Source: Chromatiales bacterium (ex Bugula neritina AB1) (lineage in GTDB: Bacteria > Pseudomonadota > Gammaproteobacteria > Granulosicoccales > Granulosicoccaceae). From it: a stretch of 61,296 nt of DNA. A program made the position numbers and the translations under genes. The stretch is taken from the NCBI GenBank assembly GCA_001730015.1, contig MDLA01000160.1:1-61296 (forward strand), read 5' to 3'. Shown here piece after piece: positions 26,303 to 35,190 of the stretch; the stretch's first letter is position 1, and each line of letters begins with the position of its first letter. The notes under the pieces were generated by a model. It saw only the letters and a list, made by a program, of their open reading frames with translations, ran no database searches and had not been told where the DNA came from.

Positions 26303-27241
26303 CTACCCGAGCGAGCATTTAGGAAAATAAAATGACACTGTCCAGTTGGGCATATCTACGATCTCACTGATGCGTAGATCTCCACACACACTACAAAGCA
26401 TATAGGCATCAACGGCAGACATACCCGTTTGTGCGCAGATCCAGTCGATTGTCCCTGATACGGCATCGCGTGCGGCCTGCATGAGATCGGGCCCGATACC
26501 GGTTGTTACCTGATAGCCCTTTTCATCGAGATGACGAGTGACGGGCCCATCAGTTTCAAAACGTGGAAAATTGAGATTTAACTGCTTGACCAGACCAACT
26601 TCTACCGCCACCACCATCGGACTTTCTATAGCGGTGCCGCAAATTTCTCCATCACCCTGCGCCGCATGCGTGTCACCCAGCGATAACATCCCGCCGGCCA
26701 CTTCCACTGGCAGATATAATGTTGTACCCACTGCGTTGTCACGTATATCGAGATTTCCGCCAACTCTTCTGGGTGGCACTACCGAGTGCAGACCCGATTC
26801 TGCCAATGCCAGCCCGACTGTGCCGCAAAAGGGTTTAAGGGGGACCTGCCCACCCGGCCCGTACAGAGCCGGGGCCATGGAATTGCTGTCGTAATTCCAG
26901 ATGTGCAGTTTCGGCTCAGTAAACTGATCCGCCAGCAAGCCGAAGCCCGGGATATTCGCAGTCCAGCCCCAGCCTGACGGTGTAAAATCAAGGAAGCGTA
27001 TACTGACTGCATCGCCAGGTTCTGCCCCCTCAATAAATACCGGTCCGGTCACCGGATTAACTGAATCAAACGAGAGGTTTTTCAGGTCTTCAATTGACGA
27101 AGATGCACTGAGTTGACCGCCCGACGAATCGATTGTATCGATCTCGACGGTCTGCCCCGGTGAGACAGACAAAACGGGTTCGATACTATTGTCCCATCCG
27201 AAATGGTGTTGGTGATTATGAATGGTATGCTGGCATTTCAT
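26303..27241 (-). CDS. fmdA: Acetamidase/formamidase family amidohydrolase
   Basis: The 312-residue cytosolic enzyme belongs to the FmdA/AmdA family. Visible motifs are FCGTVGLALAE, GGNLDIRDN, GDTHAAQGDGEICGTAIE and YMLCSVCGDLRISE. Members hydrolyse formamide or acetamide to ammonia and the acid. Its length matches the short form of about 310 residues. It is the last gene of the GS-LivGKFHM operon, 28 bases after livM, which points to uptake and breakdown of short amides as nitrogen source, as in the Methylophilus fmd system. The exact amide is not determinable here. Confidence 0.88.
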   Translation of the reverse strand: MKCQHTIHNHQHHFGWDNSIEPVLSVSPGQTVEIDTIDSSGGQLSASSSIEDLKNLSFDSVNPVTGPVFIEGAEPGDAVSIRFLDFTPSGWGWTANIPGFGLLADQFTEPKLHIWNYDSNSMAPALYGPGGQVPLKPFCGTVGLALAESGLHSVVPPRRVGGNLDIRDNAVGTTLYLPVEVAGGMLSLGDTHAAQGDGEICGTAIESPMVVAVEVGLVKQLNLNFPRFETDGPVTRHLDEKGYQVTTGIGPDLMQAARDAVSGTIDWICAQTGMSAVDAYMLCSVCGDLRISEIVDMPNWTVSFYFPKCSLG

Positions 27242-27269
27242 ACTGATGCTCCTGGCCCCGGGTATCTGA

Positions 27270-28307
27270 CTACCCTTTTCGCTTTTTAAACAATTGTTCT
27301 ATTTCGGTATTGCCCATAATACCCGTCGGGCGTAACGCCATTGTTGCTACTATGATCACACCCAGTGCTATTCCGGATAGACCAAGCATTTCGGGAAGTT
27401 TCAGCCCAAGCAGCACTGGTCCTGTCTCCAGAAAACGGATTCCCTCCAGCCCGAATGAAATCAATATGGTTCCTAGAACGGCTCCGGTCACCGTGCGCAT
27501 ACCACCGAGTATCAACATGGCAACAGTTAAAAAAACATGCGTGAAATAAAATGGTCTGGCACTGATTGTTCCAAGGAAGTAGGCATAACAAATACCTGCC
27601 GCTGCCAGAAATACCGCACCGGTAACCCAGGCTACCAGCCGCACCCGGAATACATCAACACCCATCGCTCGTGCGCCCACTTCATCATCTGCACTGGCGC
27701 GCAATTGAACACCCCAGTGTGATTCTCGAAACAGTCGGGCAACAAACAGCGCAATCACTGTTACGACCAGAATACTGTTCAAATTGAACACACGTGGAAT
27801 GCCGAAAAAAGCCTGCTTACCCTTGAAAATATCGGTGTAGTGCAAAAAGATTGAGTGCACTATTACCAGTATGGCGAGTGACACTATAGTTGCACCGATA
27901 CCGCTTAAGCGGGTGATAATCAACCCGACTAATAAAGCAATCAAGGCGGTTATGGCTATGGCAATTATTGCAGAGGTCACCGGATCGAGCGCAAAGGTAT
28001 TCAGCCCCCAGGGGGCATCAGGCAGTGAAATGGCCTTAATCTTGACCGGTGTGACGCAAATTGCCGCCACGTAAGCGCCAATTCCCATGAAGGCACTGTG
28101 CGACAAATTAGTGATATTCGCGTTACCCATAAATACCTGCAGGCCGAGCACAACCAGTAAATTCACGTAGGCGGCATAGACCATTCTGACTTGATAGCGC
28201 TGCCCATACCACTCGACAACCAGCCCGATTAATACCAATACGATTGATAGAATAGTAGCGCCGGCCAACGCTGATCGCAGACCGGAATCGAACCTTAAAC
28301 GGCTCAT
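27270..28307 (-). CDS. livM: LivM-type ABC permease (amide/urea/amino-acid uptake)
   Basis: The 345-residue inner-membrane protein has eight to ten helices. LivM signatures include QVFMGNANITNLSHSAFMGIGAY at ~57-79 and RASADDEVGARAMGVDVFRVRL at ~205. It partners LivH. Its start overlaps the livH stop by four bases. The neighbours suggest amides or urea as cargo rather than leucine. Confidence 0.9.
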   Translation of the reverse strand: MSRLRFDSGLRSALAGATILSIVLVLIGLVVEWYGQRYQVRMVYAAYVNLLVVLGLQVFMGNANITNLSHSAFMGIGAYVAAICVTPVKIKAISLPDAPWGLNTFALDPVTSAIIAIAITALIALLVGLIITRLSGIGATIVSLAILVIVHSIFLHYTDIFKGKQAFFGIPRVFNLNSILVVTVIALFVARLFRESHWGVQLRASADDEVGARAMGVDVFRVRLVAWVTGAVFLAAAGICYAYFLGTISARPFYFTHVFLTVAMLILGGMRTVTGAVLGTILISFGLEGIRFLETGPVLLGLKLPEMLGLSGIALGVIIVATMALRPTGIMGNTEIEQLFKKRKG

Positions 28308-29203
28308 AGTTTGTCGCCCTTTTCGACCGGGGGTGACAATATTCCATTCGGCCGCCAGATCAGAATAAGCGCGACAATTCCGAAAACAAACGCTTCCTTC
28401 ATTCCACCATAACTTTGCGGCAGCAGCACCAGCATTCCCACCTCGATAGCACCAAGCAGAAAGCCACCGAGTACTGCCCCGCCCAGACTGCCAAACCCAC
28501 CTAGAACGCAGGCCACAAAGGCCTTTAATACCGGATTGAAGCCAAAGGTCGGGTCAACACTGCCCCGGCGAGCCATAATGAATATACAAGCCAGGCCGGC
28601 CAGCAAGCCAGACACTGCAAACGCTACCGCCACCACCCGGTTGGCTTTAATACCCATCAGTCGCACCATTTCAAAATCGAGTGACGCCGCGCGCATGGCT
28701 ATTCCAAAAGAACTCTTACGCAAGAAGATAGCGAGCGCGGTTATGGCAACCGCTGTACTGAGTGTTTCGAAAATTTGCAGTGTCGACACCTGAACACTGC
28801 CTATTTCAACAGGCCAGTTTAAAAAATAGAGATTGGTAACGGCAATCGGACGCGGTGATACCAGCAGAAGAAACAGATTCTGAAGTATCATGCTAACCCC
28901 GAACGCTGTTAACAGACCGGTTGCCGGGTCGGAATAACGCACAGGGCGGAATGCCAGCCGTTCCAGCAGTACCGATGCCAGTACCGCCACCAGCAAAGCC
29001 CCCAGAATTACTACCAACGGGTTGCCGGTGAGCAGTGTGGTAATAGCAAACATACTGTAACCACCCGCCGCTATAATTTCACCGTGGGCAAAATTTACCA
29101 ACCCCATTATAGAAAATACAATAGCAAGCCCAAGTGCCAGCAAGGCGTATTCTGCGCCAAAGCTCAAAGCATTCAATATTTGCTGAATTGCGTAGTCCAT
29201 CAA
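28304..29203 (-). CDS. livH: LivH-type ABC permease
   Basis: The 299-residue inner-membrane protein has LivH motifs IMGLVNFAHGEIIAAGGY near residue 30 and the loop MRAASLDFEMVRLMGIKANR near 185. A second signature is KAFVACVLGGFGSLGGAVLGG. It is coupled at both ends by ATGA overlaps with livF and livM. Confidence 0.9.
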   Translation of the reverse strand: MMDYAIQQILNALSFGAEYALLALGLAIVFSIMGLVNFAHGEIIAAGGYSMFAITTLLTGNPLVVILGALLVAVLASVLLERLAFRPVRYSDPATGLLTAFGVSMILQNLFLLLVSPRPIAVTNLYFLNWPVEIGSVQVSTLQIFETLSTAVAITALAIFLRKSSFGIAMRAASLDFEMVRLMGIKANRVVAVAFAVSGLLAGLACIFIMARRGSVDPTFGFNPVLKAFVACVLGGFGSLGGAVLGGFLLGAIEVGMLVLLPQSYGGMKEAFVFGIVALILIWRPNGILSPPVEKGDKL

Positions 29204-29904
29204 TGAATTCCGGTCAGCTCAGCCATCAGATTAGTATCGTCACCAAAAAGTGAATGATCACCTTCCTGAGTTACCTGACCTGTGTTTAGCAGGTAGACGT
29301 AGTCAGCCAGTTCCAGCGCGTCGCGCACATTCTGCTCCACCAGTAAAATAGTCATCCCCGACTCTTTGAGTTCAGCGATCAGTCGAAATACCTGCTGACA
29401 GATTAACGGCGCTAAACCCAGGCTCGGCTCATCCAGCAACAGTATTTCGGGGCGGCTCATCAGAGCCCGGGCAATGGTAAGCATTTGCTGTTCCCCGCCC
29501 GATAGAGTTCCTGCCATCTGATGACGACGTTCACCAAGAACCGGAAACGCTTCAAACCAGTGTTCGATATCTTTTAGAACAGCGCTGCGGTTATTACGCG
29601 TTGCAGCACCGATAACAAGGTTTTCCCTGACACTAAGATTGCTGAAAATACGCCGCCCTTCAGGGACCAGTGCAATACCTGCACGCTGACGGTCTTCTAT
29701 CGATGCAGATACAAGATTATTGCCCAGAAAATTAATTGCACCTCTATACTGTGCTATCCCTGCAATAGCCGATAGAGTAGAGGTTTTTCCGGCACCATTA
29801 GGGCCGAGTAAAACAACACATTGCCCCTGCGCAACGTTAATAGAAATACCATGCACGGCCTCTATCGGGCCGTGAAACACCTGTACATGACTAAGTTCAA
29901 GCAT
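29200..29904 (-). CDS. livF: LivF-type ABC ATP-binding protein
   Basis: The 234-residue ATPase has Walker A GPNGAGKTS, signature LSGGEQQMLTIARAL, Walker B ILLLDEPSLGL and the switch segment LLVEQNVRDAL, as is normal for LivF. It follows livK after a 95-base gap and overlaps livH by four bases. Confidence 0.9.
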   Translation of the reverse strand: MLELSHVQVFHGPIEAVHGISINVAQGQCVVLLGPNGAGKTSTLSAIAGIAQYRGAINFLGNNLVSASIEDRQRAGIALVPEGRRIFSNLSVRENLVIGAATRNNRSAVLKDIEHWFEAFPVLGERRHQMAGTLSGGEQQMLTIARALMSRPEILLLDEPSLGLAPLICQQVFRLIAELKESGMTILLVEQNVRDALELADYVYLLNTGQVTQEGDHSLFGDDTNLMAELTGIH

Positions 29905-29940
29905 GGTTTACTCGCACATTTATAGATTTATCCTCAGACA

Positions 29941-29963
29941 GCAGCCACTGACACGTGGCCTGC
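29941..29963. promoter_or_regulatory. Stem-loop between livK and livF
   Basis: GCAGCCAC and GTGGCCTGC form an eight-pair stem with one bulge in the 95-base gap after livK. There is no T tract. It probably protects the 3' end of the upstream message, so that the binding protein exceeds the membrane subunits. Confidence 0.4.
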
Positions 29964-29999
29964 TACCTGAAGGCAGTTAGCGAGCTTACGGTATAGCCT

Positions 30000-31172
30000 T
30001 TATTTCCAGCCTCCCGGAACACCTTCCGGGATTTCATTGGATATGAGCACCCGTTTTCCGTCTTTGAAACCGATGACCGGAATCGTTCGCTGTGCGTAGG
30101 AGCTATGCTCTTTGAATGAAACACTGGCTACCGTTTTGGCGTCGATGCTATCGGCCGCTCTAATAGCATCTCTAACTGCCACCGGATCAACACTTCCCGC
30201 CTTTTCTACACCATGCGCAATTGCCATGACGATGTCTGAACCAAGCGCCGGAAACAATCCTTCAACCGGAATATTCATGTCCGCACACTCCGCCTGGAAT
30301 TTTGCCATCGCGCTGTCGGCATGAGATGGTGCAAGTGTGGCGAATGCTACTTTGTCCAATATAGAAGCATCAGCTTCACCTATGGCATCAAGAGAGGGAT
30401 CGTCCAGGCCATCTGACCCGATCACCCACGCATCCAGTCCCGCCGTACGCATCTGGCGAACCAGCACTCCTACATCAGGCATCACCGAGGAGATATAGAT
30501 TGCATCGGGTTTTGGATCGAGCTTCTTCATTTCTGCAATTTGCGGAGACCAATCAGATGTACCAAAACTGAAATTCAGAGATGACTGCACCTTGCCACCA
30601 TTGGCCTCGATAACCTCGCCAAACCATACCGGAGTTTTCGCCGACCAGGAGCCACCTTCATCTGATGTAAACAACACTACATTCTTTACTCCCTGCGCTA
30701 GCGCAAAGTTGGCTCCGGCAGTTGCGGTAAAGGGGTCGGGAGATACATTAGTGATAAAGTTATCAACAATACCCGAGTGCATTTCAACCTGCGTACTCTG
30801 CGCCTGGATTACTGTGGCACCATATTCCGAGGCAATTTGCGCGACTGGTATCATGGTGTCTGAAAACGGGATGGTAGAAATAGTGATTGCACCAGCCTCT
30901 AGAAATTTTTCCGATAAAGAAATAGCGGTCTGGGAATCAGTGCCGACATCCTGCACCATTAACTCAAACATTTTTCCGTCTACACCACCATTCTTGTTTA
31001 TCATCTCTGCCATGCATTTAGCTCCCTGAACCGACGTATAGGGTGCATATTCACCGGTCAGTGGTACTGCAAAGCCCAGCTTTATGGTATCTGCGGCAAC
31101 CGCAGATTCAGCCAAAGTAATCGCCAGGGCAGCACTGCAAAGAACAGCACTGAATTTAAATTTTTCTGTCAT
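30000..31172 (-). CDS. LivK/FmdD/UrtA-type periplasmic binding protein
   Basis: The 390-residue protein has a signal peptide ending ESAVA-AD and the type I periplasmic binding fold (Peripla_BP_6): IKLGFAVPLTGEYAPYTSV near the start of the mature part, VLFTSDEGGSWSAKTP and DAIYISSVMPDVG. It overlaps livG by four bases. Placement between the two ATPase genes is unusual but keeps one of each subunit. The ligand is probably a small amide, amino acid or urea. Confidence 0.88.
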   Translation of the reverse strand: MTEKFKFSAVLCSAALAITLAESAVAADTIKLGFAVPLTGEYAPYTSVQGAKCMAEMINKNGGVDGKMFELMVQDVGTDSQTAISLSEKFLEAGAITISTIPFSDTMIPVAQIASEYGATVIQAQSTQVEMHSGIVDNFITNVSPDPFTATAGANFALAQGVKNVVLFTSDEGGSWSAKTPVWFGEVIEANGGKVQSSLNFSFGTSDWSPQIAEMKKLDPKPDAIYISSVMPDVGVLVRQMRTAGLDAWVIGSDGLDDPSLDAIGEADASILDKVAFATLAPSHADSAMAKFQAECADMNIPVEGLFPALGSDIVMAIAHGVEKAGSVDPVAVRDAIRAADSIDAKTVASVSFKEHSSYAQRTIPVIGFKDGKRVLISNEIPEGVPGGWK

Positions 31173-31921
31173 GATGTTTCCTCGTCATTCACATATAGGT
31201 GTCCACCCGCGTTTTCGCCCAGATAGGCTGCAACGACACGTGGATCGGCAGATACTTCCTGTGGCAGGCCTGTGGTTAGCACCTTGCCCATACTCATTAC
31301 TGTAATTCTTTCACACACACTCATGATAAATCGCAGATCGTGATCGATCACCAGAATGGCACAACCGTGATTATCGCGAATCCATTCAAGCCCCCCGATG
31401 AGCTCTTCAGTTTCCTGTTGATTCATGCCGGCTGCTGGCTCATCAAGCATCAGTACACGTGGTGAAAGTGCCAGCGCTCTGACAATCTCCAAACGACGCA
31501 TATGCCCGTAGGATAACACTGACGCCTGCAGATGCTGCTTGTCATTAAGATCAAAGCGCTGAATCGCCTCGTCTATTATTGTTGCGTGGTTGTTGCCGTT
31601 ACTGGTTTCAGCAGCGCTTGCGGCAACCGATATATTCTGCGCAACCGTTAGATTTCTGTAGATCCTCAGATTTTGGAACGTCCGTGCAAGACCCGCTTTT
31701 GCACGCTGGTGAGCTTCCATCGAGTTGATTAATTTGCCATTCAGGCTTAGATTACCGCCACTTGCCTTCAGTAATCCTGAAATTAAATTGATCAGGGTGG
31801 TTTTTCCAGCTCCGTTAGGGCCGATCAAACCATGCACCACTCCTTTTTCTATAGTAAGCGAAACCTGATCGACCGCCTTTACGCCACCGAAGTGCTTGGA
31901 TAATTCAGTCAGCTCAAGCAC
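31169..31921 (-). CDS. livG: LivG-type ABC ATP-binding protein
   Basis: The 250-residue ATPase has Walker A GPNGAGKTT, signature LSYGHMRRLEIVRAL, Walker B VLMLDEPAAGMN and LVIDHDLRFIMSVCERI. The LSYG form of the signature and the AGMN after Walker B are characteristic of LivG. It lies 18 bases after the glutamine-synthetase-like gene. Confidence 0.9.
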   Translation of the reverse strand: MLELTELSKHFGGVKAVDQVSLTIEKGVVHGLIGPNGAGKTTLINLISGLLKASGGNLSLNGKLINSMEAHQRAKAGLARTFQNLRIYRNLTVAQNISVAASAAETSNGNNHATIIDEAIQRFDLNDKQHLQASVLSYGHMRRLEIVRALALSPRVLMLDEPAAGMNQQETEELIGGLEWIRDNHGCAILVIDHDLRFIMSVCERITVMSMGKVLTTGLPQEVSADPRVVAAYLGENAGGHLYVNDEETS

Positions 31922-31939
31922 AGCTGTTCACCGGGGTCA

Positions 31940-33256
31940 CTAGAAAACCCGCCCATATGCGGCGCATTTCTCTTCTATCGTTAATCCTTCGAGAAAGTCG
32001 AGTTCAGCGTTCTTTAAGCCGATGTAAACCTGTTTGAAGGTTGCACCAAACCACTCATCGATCCTTTCACTGTGTTCGAATCGAGCTAATGCGTCAGATA
32101 GAGTCTCCGGTAGTCGCTCAACGCCCAGGGCCTGCAGCTGCCCGGGATCAAGCATTGACAGATCTTCTGTCGTTGCCCCGGGAACAGGCAGTTTTTCCTC
32201 TATTCCCTGCACGCCGGCATGAACAAGTGCAGCCAGCACCAGATAGGGTGAAGCTGCAGCATCTGCCGCTCTGAATTCAACATTAAACTGCCGGGCTATC
32301 GCCTCTTGTGAACGACTTGAGACCGGGCATATTCTCACTGCCGCTTCACGATCCTGTTCACCCAGATTATTAAAAGCAGCACTCCAGCGATGCGGAGTCA
32401 GTCGCTGATATGAAATCTCAGTGGGCGCTGTAAGGCATAAAAATTCGGGCAGATACTTTAGGACACCAGCGATAAACGAACCCGCTACGTCACTAAGTTT
32501 ATAGGTACCCTCGGGGTCGAACATCATCGGTTGCCCGTCAGAATTTTTGAAGCTTATATGCACATGCACGCCGTTGCCGACGCCATCAAGATTGTGTATC
32601 GGTGAAAAACTTGCGCGTTGCCGACAGCGTTCTGCAGTCGCCTGTACGATCTGCCTGAAAATTATTGCTTCATCCGCCGAGCGAATGCCTGTTGACGCGC
32701 CTATGGGTAGTTCATACTGCTTTGTGCCATATTCATTAATGAAACTGTCGGGCTCTATACCGGCTTTGCGCAATGCCGCAAACAACACCCCGCTGAATTG
32801 TGCCTGCCATCGATGACCCTCCATAGAAAAGGCTGGATTGGAATCATTCCTCCCGGGGGCCTCCAGCTGAAACTCATGTTCGAACGCAGAATAAAGCTGC
32901 AGACCCGCCACCGAATTCAAGCGCTCCAGTGCCGCGGCTAAATGGCCGCGCGTGCAACACTCCCACGGATCTCCGTCGAGGGTTACGATATTGCCAATGG
33001 CAAAATTCTCTGCAACACTCCCGTCTTCGAAGTCAACCTGCACCCTGGTTTCGGAATCCGGAATAAGCAACAGGTCACCCAGTGAGCCATAGGGTCCGTC
33101 ACCCAGATTATCGAAGCAGGTAATCAGGGCATTGGTTGGAACCCACCCTACCCCCCGATGCAGCCGGGTATCGAATTCTGTCTCCGCGAATGCCTTGCCA
33201 CGCACCACACCTGCCAGATCAGACGTAGCAACGAAAACAAGCGGTTCACCGATCAT
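31940..33256 (-). CDS. Glutamine-synthetase-family ligase (gamma-glutamyl amide synthetase type)
   Basis: The start is set at MIGEPLVFVA (33256), behind AGGTAG; the longer frame adds eight residues. The ~438-residue protein has the GS fold: AFEHEFQL metal ligands, NGVHVHISF, TPHRWSAAFNN and the C-terminal NVEFRAADAAASPYLVLAAL. The adenylylation site of housekeeping GlnA is not seen. Such proteins join glutamate to amines or ammonia (PuuA, IpuC, GlnT relatives). It heads the amide transporter operon, so it probably assimilates the ammonia or amine released by the amidase. Confidence 0.82.
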   Translation of the reverse strand: MIGEPLVFVATSDLAGVVRGKAFAETEFDTRLHRGVGWVPTNALITCFDNLGDGPYGSLGDLLLIPDSETRVQVDFEDGSVAENFAIGNIVTLDGDPWECCTRGHLAAALERLNSVAGLQLYSAFEHEFQLEAPGRNDSNPAFSMEGHRWQAQFSGVLFAALRKAGIEPDSFINEYGTKQYELPIGASTGIRSADEAIIFRQIVQATAERCRQRASFSPIHNLDGVGNGVHVHISFKNSDGQPMMFDPEGTYKLSDVAGSFIAGVLKYLPEFLCLTAPTEISYQRLTPHRWSAAFNNLGEQDREAAVRICPVSSRSQEAIARQFNVEFRAADAAASPYLVLAALVHAGVQGIEEKLPVPGATTEDLSMLDPGQLQALGVERLPETLSDALARFEHSERIDEWFGATFKQVYIGLKNAELDFLEGLTIEEKCAAYGRVF

Positions 33257-33491
33257 TTTCGCACTACCTGTCTGATGCAATGCACTTGGCGCACACGACT
33301 GTATTAATGTTAGCTCTCACACACATGTAAGGCAGTATTCCTCCTGGCTGGTTAAAATAATCTATCAGAGTTTACTTCTATTCACAATTTGATTGATAAT
33401 TTTGTTCAACGCACGCACACTTGCTGGAAATTCATACCGCTGCTACCACGCACCTGTTCTCGCCATGCCACTTTCTCCAAGCCCTTAGCAA

Positions 33492-34274
33492 ATGACGCTA
33501 CTGAGTGACGAAGACCCCCGGGCGGTTGAGATATACAATCCAATTGAGGTCTGCAAAGCAACAGACGCTGTTCCCGGGCTACTGCTTTGCGAGCACGCCG
33601 GCCAGGAAATACCGCTATCTCTAAAGTCTCTGGGGTTGTCATCAGATTCACTCGATACACACATAGCCTATGATATAGGCGCTGAAAACACGGCAAAAAA
33701 TATTGCACGTGCGCTAAGTGTGATGCTCATTATTCAACGCTACAGCCGCCTGGTTATCGACTGTAACCGACCACCAGAGGCAGCTGATTCGATTCCCGAG
33801 ATCAGTCACGGTACCTCAATCCCCGGCAACCGGCAGTTATCTGATATTGAAAAACAACAACGTGTAGAGGAGATCTTCAATCCACTTGACCATACTATCA
33901 ATGAGCACTTTGCAAACAATTCGGTCAGATGGGCATTCTCAATTCACAGCTTTACACCGGAATTAAATGGGAAACAGCGTCCCTGGGACCTGGGCCTGTT
34001 ATTTCGCAACGATACATCAACCGCAATATCAATGGCTGAATATGCATCGGTCAACTACCCGTTGATAAATATCGGTTTGAATCAGCCCTATGAAATTGAA
34101 GATCAATCTGACTGGTTCATACCGCAACACGCCGAGAAACACCGTATTGCCAATTGCCTGATAGAGATTCGCAACGATCACATCAGAACAGTTAGCGGAC
34201 AACAGAAATGGGCTGCTATTGTAGCTGACCTGATACGACACAGCGTAGGTAATGCGTCGATGCCTGACATATAG
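33492..34274 (+). CDS. N-formylglutamate amidohydrolase family protein
   Basis: The 260-residue cytosolic enzyme belongs to the FGase family: LLLCEHAGQEIP, YDIGAENTAKNIA, SRLVIDCNRP and FSIHSFTP carry the zinc and substrate residues. Members deformylate N-formylglutamate or hydrolyse related N-acyl compounds. It is divergent from the GS-like gene across 235 bases that must hold both promoters. It starts a short plus-strand operon with the isochorismatase-fold enzyme, consistent with nitrogen recovery from amides. Confidence 0.85.
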   Translation: MTLLSDEDPRAVEIYNPIEVCKATDAVPGLLLCEHAGQEIPLSLKSLGLSSDSLDTHIAYDIGAENTAKNIARALSVMLIIQRYSRLVIDCNRPPEAADSIPEISHGTSIPGNRQLSDIEKQQRVEEIFNPLDHTINEHFANNSVRWAFSIHSFTPELNGKQRPWDLGLLFRNDTSTAISMAEYASVNYPLINIGLNQPYEIEDQSDWFIPQHAEKHRIANCLIEIRNDHIRTVSGQQKWAAIVADLIRHSVGNASMPDI

Positions 34275-34330
34275 AATGCAGACCCGGCCATACTTACAAA
34301 CCACCACTTGCAAAACAGGTTTAATGGTTT

Positions 34331-34978
34331 ATGTCCCTCACACGTGAAGTCACACTAAAACCCGAACAGTCAGCGCTTTTGTTTATTGATGTGCAGAATT
34401 TCAGCGCTCATCGCAACGGAGCAGAATTCAGAGAACTTGACGAAGGCGAGTTTGAACGGCGCTACGGGTGGTATTTCTCCGAGCTCGAAAGTCGGGTTTT
34501 ACCGAATATGCAAGCGCTTCTACAAAAATTCAGGGAAGCAGAAATTGAAGTAATCCACACCACAATAGAAAGCCTGACCACCGATGGTCGTGATCGAAGT
34601 CTGGACTATAAAATCACAGGGTTCAATGTACCGAAAGGATCCTGGGATGGAAAAGTCGTCGACCAGCTAAAACCTGCTGAAGATGAAATATGGTTACCGA
34701 AATCGTCTTCCTCGGTTTTTATTTCAACTCATATAGACTATGTACTGCGGAACCTTGGTGTGCGACAACTGGTCATTAGCGGGTTAATAACTGATCAATG
34801 CGTGGAGAGCGCTATACGTGATGCCTGTGATCTGGGGTACCTGGTAACACAGGTGACAGACGCATGCCTGACTTACTCCCGGGAACGCCACGATCACTCA
34901 CTCAATGCAATAAAGGGGTACTGCAGGCAACTCACCACTAGTGAATTAATAGATGAAGTAACCAGTGCCCATCCATAA
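34331..34978 (+). CDS. Isochorismatase-fold cysteine hydrolase (amidase type)
   Basis: The 215-residue enzyme has the catalytic triad of the family: Asp in LLFIDVQNF (~18-22), Lys in WLPKSSSSVF and Cys in ITDQCVESAIRDA. Relatives include nicotinamidase, biuret hydrolase, N-carbamoylsarcosine amidase and ureidoacrylate hydrolase. With a carbamoyl- or formyl-amide pathway next door, an amide substrate is more likely than isochorismate. It lies 56 bases after the FGase gene. Confidence 0.85.
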   Translation: MSLTREVTLKPEQSALLFIDVQNFSAHRNGAEFRELDEGEFERRYGWYFSELESRVLPNMQALLQKFREAEIEVIHTTIESLTTDGRDRSLDYKITGFNVPKGSWDGKVVDQLKPAEDEIWLPKSSSSVFISTHIDYVLRNLGVRQLVISGLITDQCVESAIRDACDLGYLVTQVTDACLTYSRERHDHSLNAIKGYCRQLTTSELIDEVTSAHP

Positions 34979-35037
34979 GCAAGCGATATTGTGGCCCCCT
35001 CAAGCACGTAATCTTTCGCCAGCCACATGTAGTTATT

Positions 35038-35139
35038 TCATTCATAAGTGACATTCAGGAAAAATGAGGACAGCGCCTTTTATACAGCTCTATAAGCTTC
35101 CGAACTCGAAATTTAACGCAGCACGCCAGGGTAAGTTAT
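35038..35139 (+). repeat. Interspersed repeat, family 2, copy 1
   Basis: About 100 bases matching 52284-52391 in the same orientation. Common blocks are aagtga-attcaggaaaaa, agcgcctt--ata, gctcta-aagc and agggtaa. It lies in the 212-base gap between the isochorismatase-fold gene and the convergent lipoprotein gene, next to a strong hairpin. Confidence 0.75.
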
Positions 35140-35150
35140 AGGTTCAGTAT

Positions 35151-35178
35151 TTGTGCCAGGGCAACCGCCCTGGCACAA
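35151..35178. terminator. Strong hairpin between convergent genes
   Basis: TTGTGCCAGGGC (35151-35162) and GCCCTGGCACAA (35167-35178) form a perfect twelve-pair stem with a four-base loop. It separates the convergent isochorismatase-fold and lipoprotein genes. There is no T tract on either side, so it may end transcription weakly or serve as a 3' stabiliser for both. Confidence 0.6.
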
Positions 35179-35190
35179 TTCGACATAAAA

